From: Caballeronia temeraria
Lineage (GTDB): Bacteria; Pseudomonadota; Gammaproteobacteria; Burkholderiales; Burkholderiaceae
Direction: 5' to 3'
DNA length: 64,000 nt
Assembly (NCBI RefSeq): GCF_001544795.2
Contig: NZ_FCOI02000008.1
Span: 211,770 to 275,769 of the forward strand
Position 1 is the stretch's first letter; every line of letters starts with the position of its first letter. Position numbers and translations under genes: made by a program. The notes below the pieces were generated by a model that saw nothing but the letters and a program-made list of their open reading frames with translations, was not told the DNA's origin and did not search any database. Shown here in pieces: positions 50,786 through 60,947 of the stretch.

Positions 50786-51478
50786 ATGAGCACGACGTCC
50801 AACTCTTCCATCAACCGCCGTGTCGAGCGTGTGAGCCCCGAGCTCGTCGAGGCCGCTGCCAGATTCCAGGCCGCCATCCTCGCCGACGTGGCCGGCCGTC
50901 GCGGCACGCTCAACGGCCGTGTGAAGCCGCTCGCGCCGACGATGAAGGTAGCGGGACCCGCCGTCACCGTCGAAGTGCGGCCGGGCGACAACCTGGCCAT
51001 TCATGCGGCGCTCGCCGTGGCCAAGCCGGGCGACGTGATCGTGGTGGATGGCAAGGGCGACGTCAGCTGCGCTCTGATCGGCGAGATCATGGCGACTCAG
51101 GCCCACGCCACAGGTATCGCGGGCTTCGTCATCGACGCCGCCGTGCGCGACTCGCACGAACTCGCGCAGGGCGAGTTTCCGGTGTTCTCGGCCGGCCTCA
51201 ATCCGTGCGGACCGACCAAGAGCGTCGCCGGCCGCGTCAACATCCCGATTTCGGCGGCGGGCGCCAGCGTCAATCCGGGCGACCTCATCGTCGGCGACGC
51301 TGATGGCGTCGTCGTGATTCCTAAGGACGACGTTGCGCGCATCGTCGAACTCGCGCAAAAGAAGCTCGACGCCGAAACCGCCCGTATCGCGGCGATCCGC
51401 AACGGCGACACCCGTGCCGGCTGGCTCGAGAAGGAACTCCGCGCCGCGGGCATGCTCGCGGAAGGCGAGGTGCTGTGA
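50786..51478 (+). CDS. RraA/HMG-aldolase family protein
   Basis: 230 residues. The fold and the motifs of class II 4-hydroxy-4-methyl-2-oxoglutarate/oxaloacetate aldolases are present: GDxxVVDGKGD followed by GFVIDAAVRDSHEL, whose Arg-Asp pair and Gly-Asp are needed for substrate and metal binding. RraA itself lacks enzymatic use of that pair. So an aldolase or decarboxylase acting on a 2-keto acid is likely. The AGAGGTGAT site fixes the ATG at 50786. First gene of the cluster. Confidence 0.88.
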   Translation: MSTTSNSSINRRVERVSPELVEAAARFQAAILADVAGRRGTLNGRVKPLAPTMKVAGPAVTVEVRPGDNLAIHAALAVAKPGDVIVVDGKGDVSCALIGEIMATQAHATGIAGFVIDAAVRDSHELAQGEFPVFSAGLNPCGPTKSVAGRVNIPISAAGASVNPGDLIVGDADGVVVIPKDDVARIVELAQKKLDAETARIAAIRNGDTRAGWLEKELRAAGMLAEGEVL

Positions 51479-52422
51479 TGGCCGCGAATTCTGCAAAGCC
51501 CGTGCTGCTGGTGACGGCAGCGGACCTCGCTCCCCAAGCGCTGGAGATGCTCGACGATTTTGAACTCGTGTTCGCCGGCAAGCAGCCGACTGAAGACGAC
51601 CTCGTCGCGCTGTGCGCACAGCACAAGCCGGTTGCCATCATCGTTCGGTACGGTAAGGTCAATGCCCGCATCATGGATGCGGCCGAAAATCTCCAGGTCA
51701 TCTCCAAGCACGGCAGCGGCATCGACGTGATCGACCAGGAAGCCGCAGCTGCACGCGGTATCGCGGTCCGCGCAGCGACCGGAGCCAACGCCGCGGCCGT
51801 GGCCGAGCACGCGTGGGCGCTGATCCTGGCATGCGCGAAATCGGTTCCTCAGATCGACGTGCGGATGCGCGCGGGTCATTGGGACAAGTCGACACACAAG
51901 TCCTTCGAGCTCGAAGGACGCACGCTCGGACTCGTCGGGCTGGGTGCGATCGGCCGCCGCGTCGCGAAGGCAGGTCTTGCTTTCGGCATGCAGGTTCAGG
52001 CGTTCGACCCGTTCGCGAAGGAGGCACCCGAGGGCGTGAAGCTCGTGCCACTCGAAGAAATCTATCTCACCTCGGACATCGTTTCGCTGCATTGCCCGCT
52101 CACAGCGGAGAACCGCGCAATGCTCAATCGTGAAGCGCTGAACCAGTTCAAGCGCGGGGCGATTCTGGTCAACACCGCGCGCGGCGGTCTCATCGATGAA
52201 GAAGCCTTGATCGAAGCGCTCGCAAGCGGTCAATTGCGCGCAGCAGGCCTCGATAGCTTCGCCGTCGAGCCGATGACGACGCACCCGTTCCAGTCGGTTC
52301 CCAACGTCATCCTTTCGCCGCACATCGGCGGAGTGAGCGATGCCGCGTACGTGAACATGGGCAAGGGCGCGGCGGCGAATGTCCTGGCCGTGGTCGCGGA
52401 AAACGCGCGCAACGTGGCCTGA
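51478..52422 (+). CDS. D-2-hydroxyacid dehydrogenase
   Basis: 314 residues. NAD fold GLGAIGRRVA near 155, the catalytic Arg in NTARGGLIDE, Glu in GLDSFAVEP and His in SPHIGG are intact. The family reduces 2-keto acids or oxidises D-2-hydroxyacids. The ATG at 51478 overlaps the previous stop by one base (TGATG); a GTG three bases earlier is less likely. Presumably works with the RraA-like aldolase on the same keto acid. Confidence 0.92.
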   Translation: MAANSAKPVLLVTAADLAPQALEMLDDFELVFAGKQPTEDDLVALCAQHKPVAIIVRYGKVNARIMDAAENLQVISKHGSGIDVIDQEAAAARGIAVRAATGANAAAVAEHAWALILACAKSVPQIDVRMRAGHWDKSTHKSFELEGRTLGLVGLGAIGRRVAKAGLAFGMQVQAFDPFAKEAPEGVKLVPLEEIYLTSDIVSLHCPLTAENRAMLNREALNQFKRGAILVNTARGGLIDEEALIEALASGQLRAAGLDSFAVEPMTTHPFQSVPNVILSPHIGGVSDAAYVNMGKGAAANVLAVVAENARNVA

Positions 52423-52442
52423 TCCGGTAAGAGAGGTCAAGC

Positions 52443-53369
52443 ATGTTCTATCTCACATCGCCCGAAGTCCGCGCCGCCGAAGTCTTCACGCGCATGCCGG
52501 AGAAATTCCGTCAGCCGGACGTTCAAACGGAATGGGCGCGCGCGAACCGAGGCGGCGTGTCCACGGACTCCTTCCTCGAAGGACCGGTCTGGGATCCGGC
52601 CGGCTTTCTGTTCGTGACGGATATCCCGCACGGTCGCATCTTCAGGATTTCGCTGGCGGGCGAGTGGGAGCTCGTCGCGAAGTACGACGGCGAGCCGAAC
52701 GGAATGAAGCGTTTCGACGATGCCCGTCTGCTCATCACGGACTATCGCAACGGACTGATGCTACTGGACATCGCGAGCGGCGAGGTTCGTCCGTACCTCG
52801 AGCGGCGCAATACGGAACGCTTCCGCGGCGTGAACGACCTGACCTTCGACTCCGCCGGAAATCTCTATTTCACCGATCAGGGACAGACAGGGCTGCACGA
52901 TCCGACCGGCCGCGTCTATCGGCTCTCGGCGGACGGCAAGCTGGACGTGCTGCTCGGCAACTGCCCGAGTCCCAATGGCCTCGTGTTGTCGCCCGATGAA
53001 AAAGTGCTGTTCGTCGGCATGACGCGTGGCAATTGCGTATGGCGCGTCCCGCTTCAGGCCGATGGTTCCGTGAGCAAGGTCGGCCAGTTCTTTACGTCGT
53101 ACGGACCGAGCGGCCCGGACGGACTGACCGTCGATCTCGACGGACGCATCCTGGTCGCCAATCCCGGGCTTGGCCGCGTGTGGGTGCTGAATCATCGCGC
53201 CGAACCGGTCGAGATTCTGACGAGCCCGGAGGGCGCTTCGCTCACGAATCTGTGTTACGGCGGCGCCGGCATGAAGACGCTTTTCATGACCGAATCGGTA
53301 TCCGGAACGATCCTGCGAGCCGACATGACGGTCGCCGGCCCGCTGCCCAAGCGAGCCAAGCCAAGCTAG
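52443..53369 (+). CDS. SMP-30/gluconolactonase family lactonase
   Basis: 308 residues, six-bladed beta-propeller. Metal ligands are visible as Glu in LEGPVWD (near 46), Asn in GVNDLTFD (near 130) and Asp in GPDGLTVD (near 223). Members hydrolyse sugar lactones to the acid. In this cluster, together with the hydroxyacid dehydrogenase and the aldolase, it suggests a lactone as an intermediate or substrate. 20 bases from the dehydrogenase gene. Confidence 0.9.
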   Translation: MFYLTSPEVRAAEVFTRMPEKFRQPDVQTEWARANRGGVSTDSFLEGPVWDPAGFLFVTDIPHGRIFRISLAGEWELVAKYDGEPNGMKRFDDARLLITDYRNGLMLLDIASGEVRPYLERRNTERFRGVNDLTFDSAGNLYFTDQGQTGLHDPTGRVYRLSADGKLDVLLGNCPSPNGLVLSPDEKVLFVGMTRGNCVWRVPLQADGSVSKVGQFFTSYGPSGPDGLTVDLDGRILVANPGLGRVWVLNHRAEPVEILTSPEGASLTNLCYGGAGMKTLFMTESVSGTILRADMTVAGPLPKRAKPS

Positions 53370-53441
53370 TCCGCGCGCTCGACTCATCCAAGCCACGACA
53401 GAAACACCTCGCGCCGCGAAGAGCGCGATGGAGGAGCACAC

Positions 53442-54815
53442 ATGAACATGTCGCAAAGTGTGAACGGCGCACAGACTACGCCGATGACCGAAACGAAGCC
53501 GGTCCAGAGCATCAGCAGCGAGGACTACGCGGCGAGCGAGCGCACCCTGGCGAAGGTCTTTCGCCGGATATTGCCTTTTATCTTTGCGTGCTATGTCATC
53601 AGCTACCTCGACAGAACGAACGTCGGGTTCGCGGCGTTGACCATGAACAAAGACCTCGGCCTGACTGCCGAGCAGTTCGGCTTCGGCGCGGGGATGTTCT
53701 TCATCGGGTATTTCCTGTTCGAGATTCCCAGCAATCTCATCATGCAGAAGGTCGGTGCGCGTATCTGGATTGCCCGCATCATGATTTCGTGGGGAATTCT
53801 TTCGATGGCGACGGCCTTCGTCGTCGGTCCGAAAAGCTTCGCGGCGGCGCGCTTTCTCCTCGGCCTGGCCGAGGCCGGATTCACGCCCGGCATCTATCTG
53901 TATTTCACGCACTGGTTCCCGGGAAAGTGGCGCGCCAAAGTGACGGCGGCCTTTCTCGTTGGTATTCCGGTGGCCAATATCATCGGCTCGCCCATCTCCG
54001 GCGCGCTGCTGCAACTGGGCGGCATGCATGGGCTGCGTAGCTGGCAGTGGCTGCTGCTGATCGAAGGCTTGCCCGCGGTCCTGCTCGGCATCGCGTGTCT
54101 GTTTGTGCTCGCTGACCGGCCGGAGAAAGCCAAATGGCTCTCCGACGACGAAAAGGCCGCGCTCGCCCGGAGGCTGTCGGCGGAGCAACGCGACATCGGC
54201 GCCAAGCACGGCAACACGCTGCGCGATGCGATGACCAACTGGCGCGTGTTCGTGCTTGCGTTCATCAACTTCTGCGGCATCGTCGGGTCGATCGGCGTCG
54301 GTCTGTGGATGCCGCAGATCATCAAGCAACTCGGTGTCGATCACGCCGTCGTCGGCTGGCTGACCGCGATCCCCTACGTCGCGGGCGCGGTGGTCATGCT
54401 GTTGTGGGCAAAAATCGCGGCCCGTGCGGCCAACCGCATTCCTTATGTGGCAGGCGCGCTGGTGGTCGCAGCGGCGGCCCTTTGCCTGAGCACGTATGTC
54501 GACGGCGCCGTCCTCAAGCTGCTGTGCCTGTGCTTCACCGTGAGCGGAATTCTTTCGTTTCAAGCTACCTACTGGGCGATTCCGTCGGGGTTTCTGACGG
54601 GCCGCGCGGCGGCGGGCGGTCTGGCGCTGATCGTGTCGGTGGGCAATCTCGGCGGCTTCGTCGGCCCGTCGATGATCGGTGCACTCAAACAGATGTCAGG
54701 CGGTTTCACCGTTCCGTTGTTCGCCATCGCGGCAGTAATGCTCGTGGGCGCAGCGACCATCGCGTGGCTTGGCGATCCCGGCGCCAATGCAGGCGAGGCA
54801 TCGGCGACGCATTAG
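53442..54815 (+). CDS. MFS transporter, ACS family
   Basis: 457 residues, 12 predicted helices, SYLDRTNVGFAALTMNKDLG and FEIPSNLIMQKVGARIW are ACS hallmarks. It imports a carboxylate such as hexuronate, tartrate or an aromatic acid. A ribosome site (GGAGGAGC) precedes the ATG. Followed by the porin gene, so outer- and inner-membrane entry are encoded together. Confidence 0.92.
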   Translation: MNMSQSVNGAQTTPMTETKPVQSISSEDYAASERTLAKVFRRILPFIFACYVISYLDRTNVGFAALTMNKDLGLTAEQFGFGAGMFFIGYFLFEIPSNLIMQKVGARIWIARIMISWGILSMATAFVVGPKSFAAARFLLGLAEAGFTPGIYLYFTHWFPGKWRAKVTAAFLVGIPVANIIGSPISGALLQLGGMHGLRSWQWLLLIEGLPAVLLGIACLFVLADRPEKAKWLSDDEKAALARRLSAEQRDIGAKHGNTLRDAMTNWRVFVLAFINFCGIVGSIGVGLWMPQIIKQLGVDHAVVGWLTAIPYVAGAVVMLLWAKIAARAANRIPYVAGALVVAAAALCLSTYVDGAVLKLLCLCFTVSGILSFQATYWAIPSGFLTGRAAAGGLALIVSVGNLGGFVGPSMIGALKQMSGGFTVPLFAIAAVMLVGAATIAWLGDPGANAGEASATH

Positions 54816-54868
54816 AAGTCGTGCGCGTCGAACAAAGCAAAAATCTATTACCACTGTCTGGAGACACC

Positions 54869-56020
54869 ATGTCTTTGAAGAAGGCTCCCAAGAAAGCCAA
54901 CCTGAACACGACCTTCTCGCTTGGCGCCGTCGCAGCGGCAAGCCTTGTATTCGGCCCCAGCCTGGCGCATGCGCAAAGCAGCGTGACGCTCTATGGCATT
55001 GCCGATGTCGGCGTCGAATTCCTCAACAACACGACGGCAGGCGGATCGCAGGTCAGGGAAGTATCGGGCAATCTGTCCGGCTCGCGTTGGGGCCTGAAAG
55101 GCGTCGAGGATCTGGGCGGCGGTATGAAAGCCATCTTCCAGTTGGAGAACGGTTTCAACATCAACGACGGCACGACCGCGCAATCGACCCGCGGCCTCGG
55201 CGCGAATGCGACGACGACCAGCCGGCTTTTCGGCCGCCAGGCGTGGGTCGGGCTTTCCTACAAGGGCCAGCAACTGACGTTGGGTCGGCAGAACGCCCTT
55301 ATCTATGAACAGTCGATCGTGTTCGACCCGATGGGCGTGTCGTCCCGCTACTCCGCGCTCTCGCTCGACTATGCGCTGGCTGCGCGCATCGACAACTCCG
55401 TTAAGTACACGGGAAAGTTTGGCCCAGTGACGGCCCAGGCGATGTACAGCACGCGCTATGACACGGGATACGGTGCCGAAGTACCCGGCGCGCTCATCAC
55501 CGGCCGGTTCTTCAGCGGCGCCCTGACGTATGCGAGCGGCCCGGTTGCCGCGACTGCCGTCTACGAGCAACGCAACAGCAACACGGTCGCGACCAACACG
55601 AGCACCGAACGCCGCGCACTGGCCGCTGCGAGCTACAACTTCGGGCCCGTGACGGCCTACGCCGGCTATCGCTATCTGCGAGCGTCGAATGCATTCCTGC
55701 CGACGAATCCGATCACAGTCGCCAACGGTTCGGAAGCCAATGCCGCAAATCTCTACTGGCTCGGCGCGCAGTACCTGATCACGCCATCGTTCCAGCTGAC
55801 TGCTGCCGGCTACTACCACGACGTTCATTCGACGGGCGCGGATCCGTGGCTCGCCGTGCTGAACGCGGATTACTTCCTGTCGAAACGTACGGACCTGTAC
55901 GCGACCGTCGCCTACGCGCACAACAAGGACAATTCGGCGCTCGGCGTGAACGGCTACGGCACGGTCGCAGCGGGCCATAACCAGACCGGCGTCACCGTCG
56001 GTCTTCGCCAGAAGTTCTGA
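54869..56020 (+). CDS. Gram-negative trimeric porin
   Basis: 383 residues. A signal peptide at about 1-36 (ends AHAQS) is followed by SSVTLYGIADVGVEF, the standard Burkholderia porin start, and the 16-stranded barrel ends with the C-terminal Phe (VGLRQKF) needed for assembly. The PEFG-like region SGSRWGLKG is present. The frame runs upstream to 54134 but the signal peptide fixes the start. Likely lets the cluster's substrate in. Confidence 0.93.
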   Translation: MSLKKAPKKANLNTTFSLGAVAAASLVFGPSLAHAQSSVTLYGIADVGVEFLNNTTAGGSQVREVSGNLSGSRWGLKGVEDLGGGMKAIFQLENGFNINDGTTAQSTRGLGANATTTSRLFGRQAWVGLSYKGQQLTLGRQNALIYEQSIVFDPMGVSSRYSALSLDYALAARIDNSVKYTGKFGPVTAQAMYSTRYDTGYGAEVPGALITGRFFSGALTYASGPVAATAVYEQRNSNTVATNTSTERRALAAASYNFGPVTAYAGYRYLRASNAFLPTNPITVANGSEANAANLYWLGAQYLITPSFQLTAAGYYHDVHSTGADPWLAVLNADYFLSKRTDLYATVAYAHNKDNSALGVNGYGTVAAGHNQTGVTVGLRQKF

Positions 56021-56044
56021 CGAGCGATCCTGACGAGAACCGCC

Positions 56045-57088
56045 GTGCAAATCGTCCATGCGCCACATTTACCCGTCCGCGAAGAATGGCTTGCGTTACG
56101 CGAGGAGCCGATCCTCGAGCCCGAGCTGCTCATCGTCGATGCTCATCACCATCTTTGGGATCGTCAGACAGGGCGATACCTGACCGACGAGTTCGGCAAG
56201 GATGTGCGATGCGGTCATCGAGTCGTATCGACCGTCTACGTGCAATGTCGTTCGATGCTGCGCCACGACGGTCCGGAGTCGATGAAACCTGTCGGCGAGA
56301 TCGAATTCGCGAGCGGCATCGCGGCGATGTTCGCAAGTGGAGGGTATGGGCCGGCGCGCGCTTGCGAGGCCATCGTTGGCGGTGCGGATCTCACGCTCGG
56401 CGACGCGCTCGAGAACGTGCTCGAAACGATGCTGGAGGTTTCGGGCGGGCGGTTACGCGGCATTCGCAATCCGCTGGCGTGGCATGAAAGTCCCGACGTG
56501 AGTTCGAGCCCGGTTACGCCACCGCGCGATCTGATGCTCGATTCCGCTTTCCAGCGCGGCGTGAGGACGTTGGCCCGTTTCGGTTTATCGCTCGACGCGT
56601 GGGTTTATCACACGCAATTGGGCGAGTTGTACGAGCTGGCTCGCGCCGCGGCGGATGTGACGGTCGTCATCGACCACTTTGGAGGACCGGTCGGCGTCGG
56701 GCCGCACGAAGGCAAGCGTGAGCAAGTATTCGCCGACTGGAAACGCGGACTTGCACGTCTCGCGACTCTGCCGAATACACGAATCAAGCTCGGCGGCGCG
56801 GGCATGAGCGTATTCGGCTTCGATTTCGCGCGCCACGACTCACCGCCTTCTTCCGGGGATCTCGCCGCCGCATGGCGACCGTACTTCGATACGTGCATCG
56901 AATTGTTCGGCGTCGAGCGCTGCATGTTCGAGAGCAACTTTCCCGTCGATAAGGGCATGTTCAGCTACGGCGTCCTGTGGAACGCCTTCAAACGACTGGC
57001 AGGTTCGATGACGCTGCAAGAGAAGGCAGCGCTCTTTCGCAAAACCGCGGCGGCGACTTACCGGCTGTCACTTCACGGAGACCAATGA
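56045..57088 (+). CDS. Amidohydrolase-2 family hydrolase (lactonase-like)
   Basis: 347 residues. VDAHHHLWDR (32-40) is the metal-binding start of the amidohydrolase_2 family, which includes L-fuconolactonase and 2-pyrone-4,6-dicarboxylate lactonase. Later, IDHFGGP and MFESNFPVDK follow. The GTG start at 56045 is used, since the first ATG would cut the conserved start. It likely hydrolyses a lactone. Overlaps the next gene by ATGA. Confidence 0.88.
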   Translation: MQIVHAPHLPVREEWLALREEPILEPELLIVDAHHHLWDRQTGRYLTDEFGKDVRCGHRVVSTVYVQCRSMLRHDGPESMKPVGEIEFASGIAAMFASGGYGPARACEAIVGGADLTLGDALENVLETMLEVSGGRLRGIRNPLAWHESPDVSSSPVTPPRDLMLDSAFQRGVRTLARFGLSLDAWVYHTQLGELYELARAAADVTVVIDHFGGPVGVGPHEGKREQVFADWKRGLARLATLPNTRIKLGGAGMSVFGFDFARHDSPPSSGDLAAAWRPYFDTCIELFGVERCMFESNFPVDKGMFSYGVLWNAFKRLAGSMTLQEKAALFRKTAAATYRLSLHGDQ

Positions 57089-58368
57089 TGAAGACAAGCG
57101 CGAGCCTTGCGCAGGTTCGACCCGATAACGAGGTCGAGGGAAAGCGCTACAAGGACATCACCCGCGTCGAATGGCGGTCGCTTTCCCTTGCGGGACTCGG
57201 ATGGACATTCGAGAGCTACGACTCGTTCCTGCTATCGCTTCTTCTGCCGACGCTCGCTCTCCAGTTCGGTCTGTCGAAAGCGCAACTCGGGTTGTTCACG
57301 AGCATTACGGCAGCGGGGCAGATCGTCGGCGGAATTCTGTTCGGCTATGTGTCGGACCGGCTCGGGCGCGTGCGCACGGCCATGCTGTGCATCGGCATCT
57401 ACTCGCTGTTCTCGGGCTTGCTCGCCTTCGCACCGAACGAGCACTGGTTCGCGACGATCCGCTTCTTCGGCGCGTTGGGAATGGGTGGAACGTGGACCGC
57501 CGGCGCGGCGCTGATTGCCGAAACCTGGCACGCGAGCCGTCGGGGCAAGGGCGGTGCGCTCATGCAGATGGGCTTGCCGGTTGGCGCGATTCTCGCTATC
57601 ACGATTGCGGGCATCGTCACGAGCGTCAACGATGGCTTGGGCGGCAACGGCTGGCGAGTGCTGTTTCTGATCGGCGCACTGCCGTTTTTCATTCTCTTCC
57701 TAGTCGCACGCAAGACGCCCGAGTCGCCGATCTGGCTTGAGCGCAAACGCGCAAACGCTCAGCCGGCGATCCAGAAAACAGCGATCGATGAAAAGCTCAA
57801 CGTTCGCGGTCTCGTGACGGCGTTCACGTTCATCTTTTTCCTTCAGTACCTGTATTGGGGCGTGTTCACCTGGACGCCGACGTTTCTCGTCGCGGTGAAA
57901 CATCTCGACTTCGTGCACAGCCTCAAGTTCGTTCTCGCGCTACAGTTCGGCGCGATCACCGGCTTTCTGTTGTTCTCGGCCTTCGTAGACCGTCTCGGCC
58001 GCCGGCCGATGTTCATGGCGTACCTGCTCGTCGGCGCGGCGGCGGTGTTCGGCTACATCATGTCGTCGAGCGCACTGGTTCTGATGGTGGCGATCTTCTT
58101 CACCGGCTTCAGCGTGAACGGCATCTTCGCGGGCGCGGGGCCGTTCCTCGCGGAAATCATCGGAAATACGGCGTCGCGAGGGTTTTTCATGGGGCTCGCG
58201 TACAACGGCGGACGGCTCGGCGGTTTCATCGCGCCGTTGGTCATCGGCACGTTGGCGTCGACATCGGGCGGATTCGTTCTCGGGCTTTCGACGACGATCG
58301 TCGCGTTCATCGCGGCAGCCATCGTGGTGTTCTTCGCGCCTGAGACGCGGGGCAAGGCGCTTTCATGA
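57085..58368 (+). CDS. MFS transporter, AAHS/sugar-acid type
   Basis: 427 residues, 12 helices, with GYVSDRLGRVRTAM after helix 2 (motif A), FESYDSFLLSLLLP in helix 1 (DXXD-like motif of aromatic-acid carriers) and PESPIWLERKR before helix 7. Related to aromatic-acid:H+ symporters and the sugar-porter group. Start ATG at 57085, inside the previous stop. Its 3' end overlaps the next gene by 4 bases. Confidence 0.9.
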   Translation: MMKTSASLAQVRPDNEVEGKRYKDITRVEWRSLSLAGLGWTFESYDSFLLSLLLPTLALQFGLSKAQLGLFTSITAAGQIVGGILFGYVSDRLGRVRTAMLCIGIYSLFSGLLAFAPNEHWFATIRFFGALGMGGTWTAGAALIAETWHASRRGKGGALMQMGLPVGAILAITIAGIVTSVNDGLGGNGWRVLFLIGALPFFILFLVARKTPESPIWLERKRANAQPAIQKTAIDEKLNVRGLVTAFTFIFFLQYLYWGVFTWTPTFLVAVKHLDFVHSLKFVLALQFGAITGFLLFSAFVDRLGRRPMFMAYLLVGAAAVFGYIMSSSALVLMVAIFFTGFSVNGIFAGAGPFLAEIIGNTASRGFFMGLAYNGGRLGGFIAPLVIGTLASTSGGFVLGLSTTIVAFIAAAIVVFFAPETRGKALS

Positions 58369-59594
58369 ACACGGCCGCACGATCATCGGGCATCGTCAGC
58401 CGGCTTTTTCCCGCGTTGACCGAGCCGGCGCTGCGGCGATATCTCAGCGGGCAGGTCGCATCTGTTCTCGGCAGCTGGACCCAGAACGTGACGTTGAATC
58501 TGCTCGTATATCACCTGTCGGGTTCGGCGGCGATTCTTGCCTTGCTGAACTTCCTGCTGTACGGACCGCAATTGGTCGTCGCGCCGATTGCAGGTTCGCG
58601 GATTCGTTCCGAGAACGCACGGCGCGTCACGCTTTGCGTATTGACGGTGTCGCTCGTTCTGACCGGTAGCCTGATTACTTTGTCGGCGCTGGGCGTGTTG
58701 GGCGTCAAGCTGATCCTCGCGCATGCGCTGGCGATCGGCGTTTCCAGCGCCGTGGAAGTGCCCGCGCGCCAGGTCCTGCTGCTGACGAGCCTGCGAGACG
58801 GAAGTCTCACGTCCAACGCCGTGGCGATGAACACCATGGTCTACAACGTCGGGCGGATGGTCGGGCCGACGATCGCAGGCTTCGTCTATCCGACCCTCGG
58901 ACCGCGCGCATCGTTCGCCATTTACGCCTTGGCGCTTTGCTTCATGGCGACCTGCGTGCGCTCGATCCGCCTGTCCGACAGGGCCGCACCGTCTCGCGCT
59001 GAAAGCAGCCTGCGTGACGCCGTCGGCTATGTCATGTCGGACGCTTTTTCAGCGCGCTACCTGCCGATTCTTGCGTGCATCGGTTTGTTCGCGGCGAGCT
59101 ATCAAACGCTGGTTCCGCTGCTCGCAGACAAGGCGTTTCACGACGCCGCGCGCTTCACCGGCGTGTTCTTCGCGTGCGCGGGCGCCGGCTCGCTGAGTTC
59201 TGCGGTGCTGTTGTCGTCGGCGCTCGGGCCGCGTGCATCGGCTCGGTTCATCGCGTGGGCGCCGTGGTCGGCCATGGCTGCTTTGATGGTCCTCGCGACG
59301 ACCGCTGCCGCCGCCGCGTCGATGCCGGCGTTTTTTATCCTGGGCTTCAGCCTCACCTTCGCCGCGACCTCGACGAACGCAACGATCCAGCGCCAGTGCC
59401 CGGAACACGTGCGCGGCGGACTCGTGGGCATGTACGGCATGGCCTACAACGGGACGATGCCGTTCGGCTATTTGCTCGTCGGGACGGTATCCGAAGCGCT
59501 GGGCGTGCGGCACACATTTGCGGCGATGGCCGTCGTGCTGGCAGTGAGTGTCAGTTCCATCGTCGTATGGCAACGAATCAACGAACAGCGCTAA
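58365..59594 (+). CDS. MFS transporter, EntS-like (MFS_3)
   Basis: 409 residues, about 12 helices. SGQVASVLGSWTQNVTLNLLVY is typical of the MFS_3 exporters such as EntS. It lacks the motif A of the neighbouring carriers, so export is more likely than import. It may protect the cell by removing a toxic intermediate. It starts within the stop of the previous gene. Confidence 0.9.
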   Translation: MNTAARSSGIVSRLFPALTEPALRRYLSGQVASVLGSWTQNVTLNLLVYHLSGSAAILALLNFLLYGPQLVVAPIAGSRIRSENARRVTLCVLTVSLVLTGSLITLSALGVLGVKLILAHALAIGVSSAVEVPARQVLLLTSLRDGSLTSNAVAMNTMVYNVGRMVGPTIAGFVYPTLGPRASFAIYALALCFMATCVRSIRLSDRAAPSRAESSLRDAVGYVMSDAFSARYLPILACIGLFAASYQTLVPLLADKAFHDAARFTGVFFACAGAGSLSSAVLLSSALGPRASARFIAWAPWSAMAALMVLATTAAAAASMPAFFILGFSLTFAATSTNATIQRQCPEHVRGGLVGMYGMAYNGTMPFGYLLVGTVSEALGVRHTFAAMAVVLAVSVSSIVVWQRINEQR

Positions 59595-59619
59595 GGCGCA
59601 AAATAGAGCGGAGACAAAC

Positions 59620-60945
59620 ATGCAAGCTACCGGTGTCATGGCGAAATCGGACATTGAGCGCCGCACTCTACGGAAGGTCGTATGGCGGCTGATTCCCTTC
59701 CTGATGATCTGCTATCTGCTGGCGTTCATCGACCGCGGCAACGTCGGCATGGCGTCGTTGCAGATGAATCATGACCTCGGCATGTCGGCGAGGGTGTTCG
59801 GATTCGGCAGCAGTCTGTTCTTCATCTCGTACTTCTTCTGCGAAGTGCCGAGCAATATGGCGCTGCAAAAGTACGGCGCGCGCATCTGGATTGCCCGCAT
59901 CATGATCACGTGGGGCATCGTGTCGTCGGCAACGGCGTTGGTGCAAAACGCGACGACGTTCTACATCCTGCGCTTTCTGCTCGGCGCGGCCGAGGCCGGA
60001 TTCTTTCCGGGCGTGTTGCTGTATCTGTCGTACTGGATTCCTGCTTCATATCGGGCGCGCATTGTCGCCACGTTCATGGTCGCGATCCCGGCCGCGAGCT
60101 TCATCGGCTCACCGATCTCCGCGGCGCTGCTGCAAATGGACGGGTTCTGGGGCCTGCGCGGCTGGCACTGGCTCTTCATCCTCGAAGGCATTCCCACGGT
60201 GCTGCTCGGCGTTGTCTGCCTGTTTGTCCTCACGAACAAACCCGCTGATGCGAAATGGCTCAACGACGACGAGCGCAAGTGGCTCGTCGATGCGCTCGCC
60301 AGTGAGACCAAGGCACCCAAGAAGGTGCTCGACATGCCGCTGACGAAGCTCTTTCGCAATCGCTATGTGTTGTGCCTGGCGCTCGTCGATACCTGCGCTT
60401 CGGCTGCCGGCAGCACGTTGTCGGTGTGGCAGCCGCAGTTGCTGAAATCGTTCGGCCTCTCGGTCATGCAAACGGGTCTCATCAATTCGATTCCCTACGC
60501 AGTGGCATCTGTCCTGATGGTCTATTGGGGACGCCGTTCCGACCGTTCGGGAGAGCGTCGCTGGCATACCGTCGTGCCGATGCTCCTCATCGGCGGCGGA
60601 CTGTTTGCGACGTCGCTGAGCGGCTCGCTCGTGCCGACGATTTTCATGCTGTGCGCAGTGCTCGTGGGTGCTTACTCCTTCAAAGGGCCTTTCTGGGCGC
60701 TTGCCACGGACATGTTGTCGAACAGCGCGGTTGCAGCGGGCCTCGCGACCATCAACGCGATCGCAAACCTGCTCGGCGGCGGACTCATGGTCAATGTGTA
60801 TGGATGGGTCAAGGAAGCGACGGGCAGCTACGCGTTGGCGCTGATGCCGCTCGCAGTCCTCACGCTCATCAGCGTCGCAACGCTTCTGATGCTGACGCGC
60901 AACGGTCAGGCGAAACATCTGGCAGGCAAGACGGAGACCGTCTGA
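59620..60945 (+). CDS. MFS transporter, ACS family (second in the cluster)
   Basis: 441 residues, 12 helices. FIDRGNVGMASLQMNHDLGM and CEVPSNMALQKYGARIW match the ACS family and the carrier at 53442-54815, but are clearly different in sequence, so this is not a recent duplicate. GCGGAGAC precedes the ATG at 59620; the frame upstream overlaps the end of the MFS_3 gene and is not needed. Confidence 0.92.
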   Translation: MQATGVMAKSDIERRTLRKVVWRLIPFLMICYLLAFIDRGNVGMASLQMNHDLGMSARVFGFGSSLFFISYFFCEVPSNMALQKYGARIWIARIMITWGIVSSATALVQNATTFYILRFLLGAAEAGFFPGVLLYLSYWIPASYRARIVATFMVAIPAASFIGSPISAALLQMDGFWGLRGWHWLFILEGIPTVLLGVVCLFVLTNKPADAKWLNDDERKWLVDALASETKAPKKVLDMPLTKLFRNRYVLCLALVDTCASAAGSTLSVWQPQLLKSFGLSVMQTGLINSIPYAVASVLMVYWGRRSDRSGERRWHTVVPMLLIGGGLFATSLSGSLVPTIFMLCAVLVGAYSFKGPFWALATDMLSNSAVAAGLATINAIANLLGGGLMVNVYGWVKEATGSYALALMPLAVLTLISVATLLMLTRNGQAKHLAGKTETV

Positions 60946-60947
60946 CC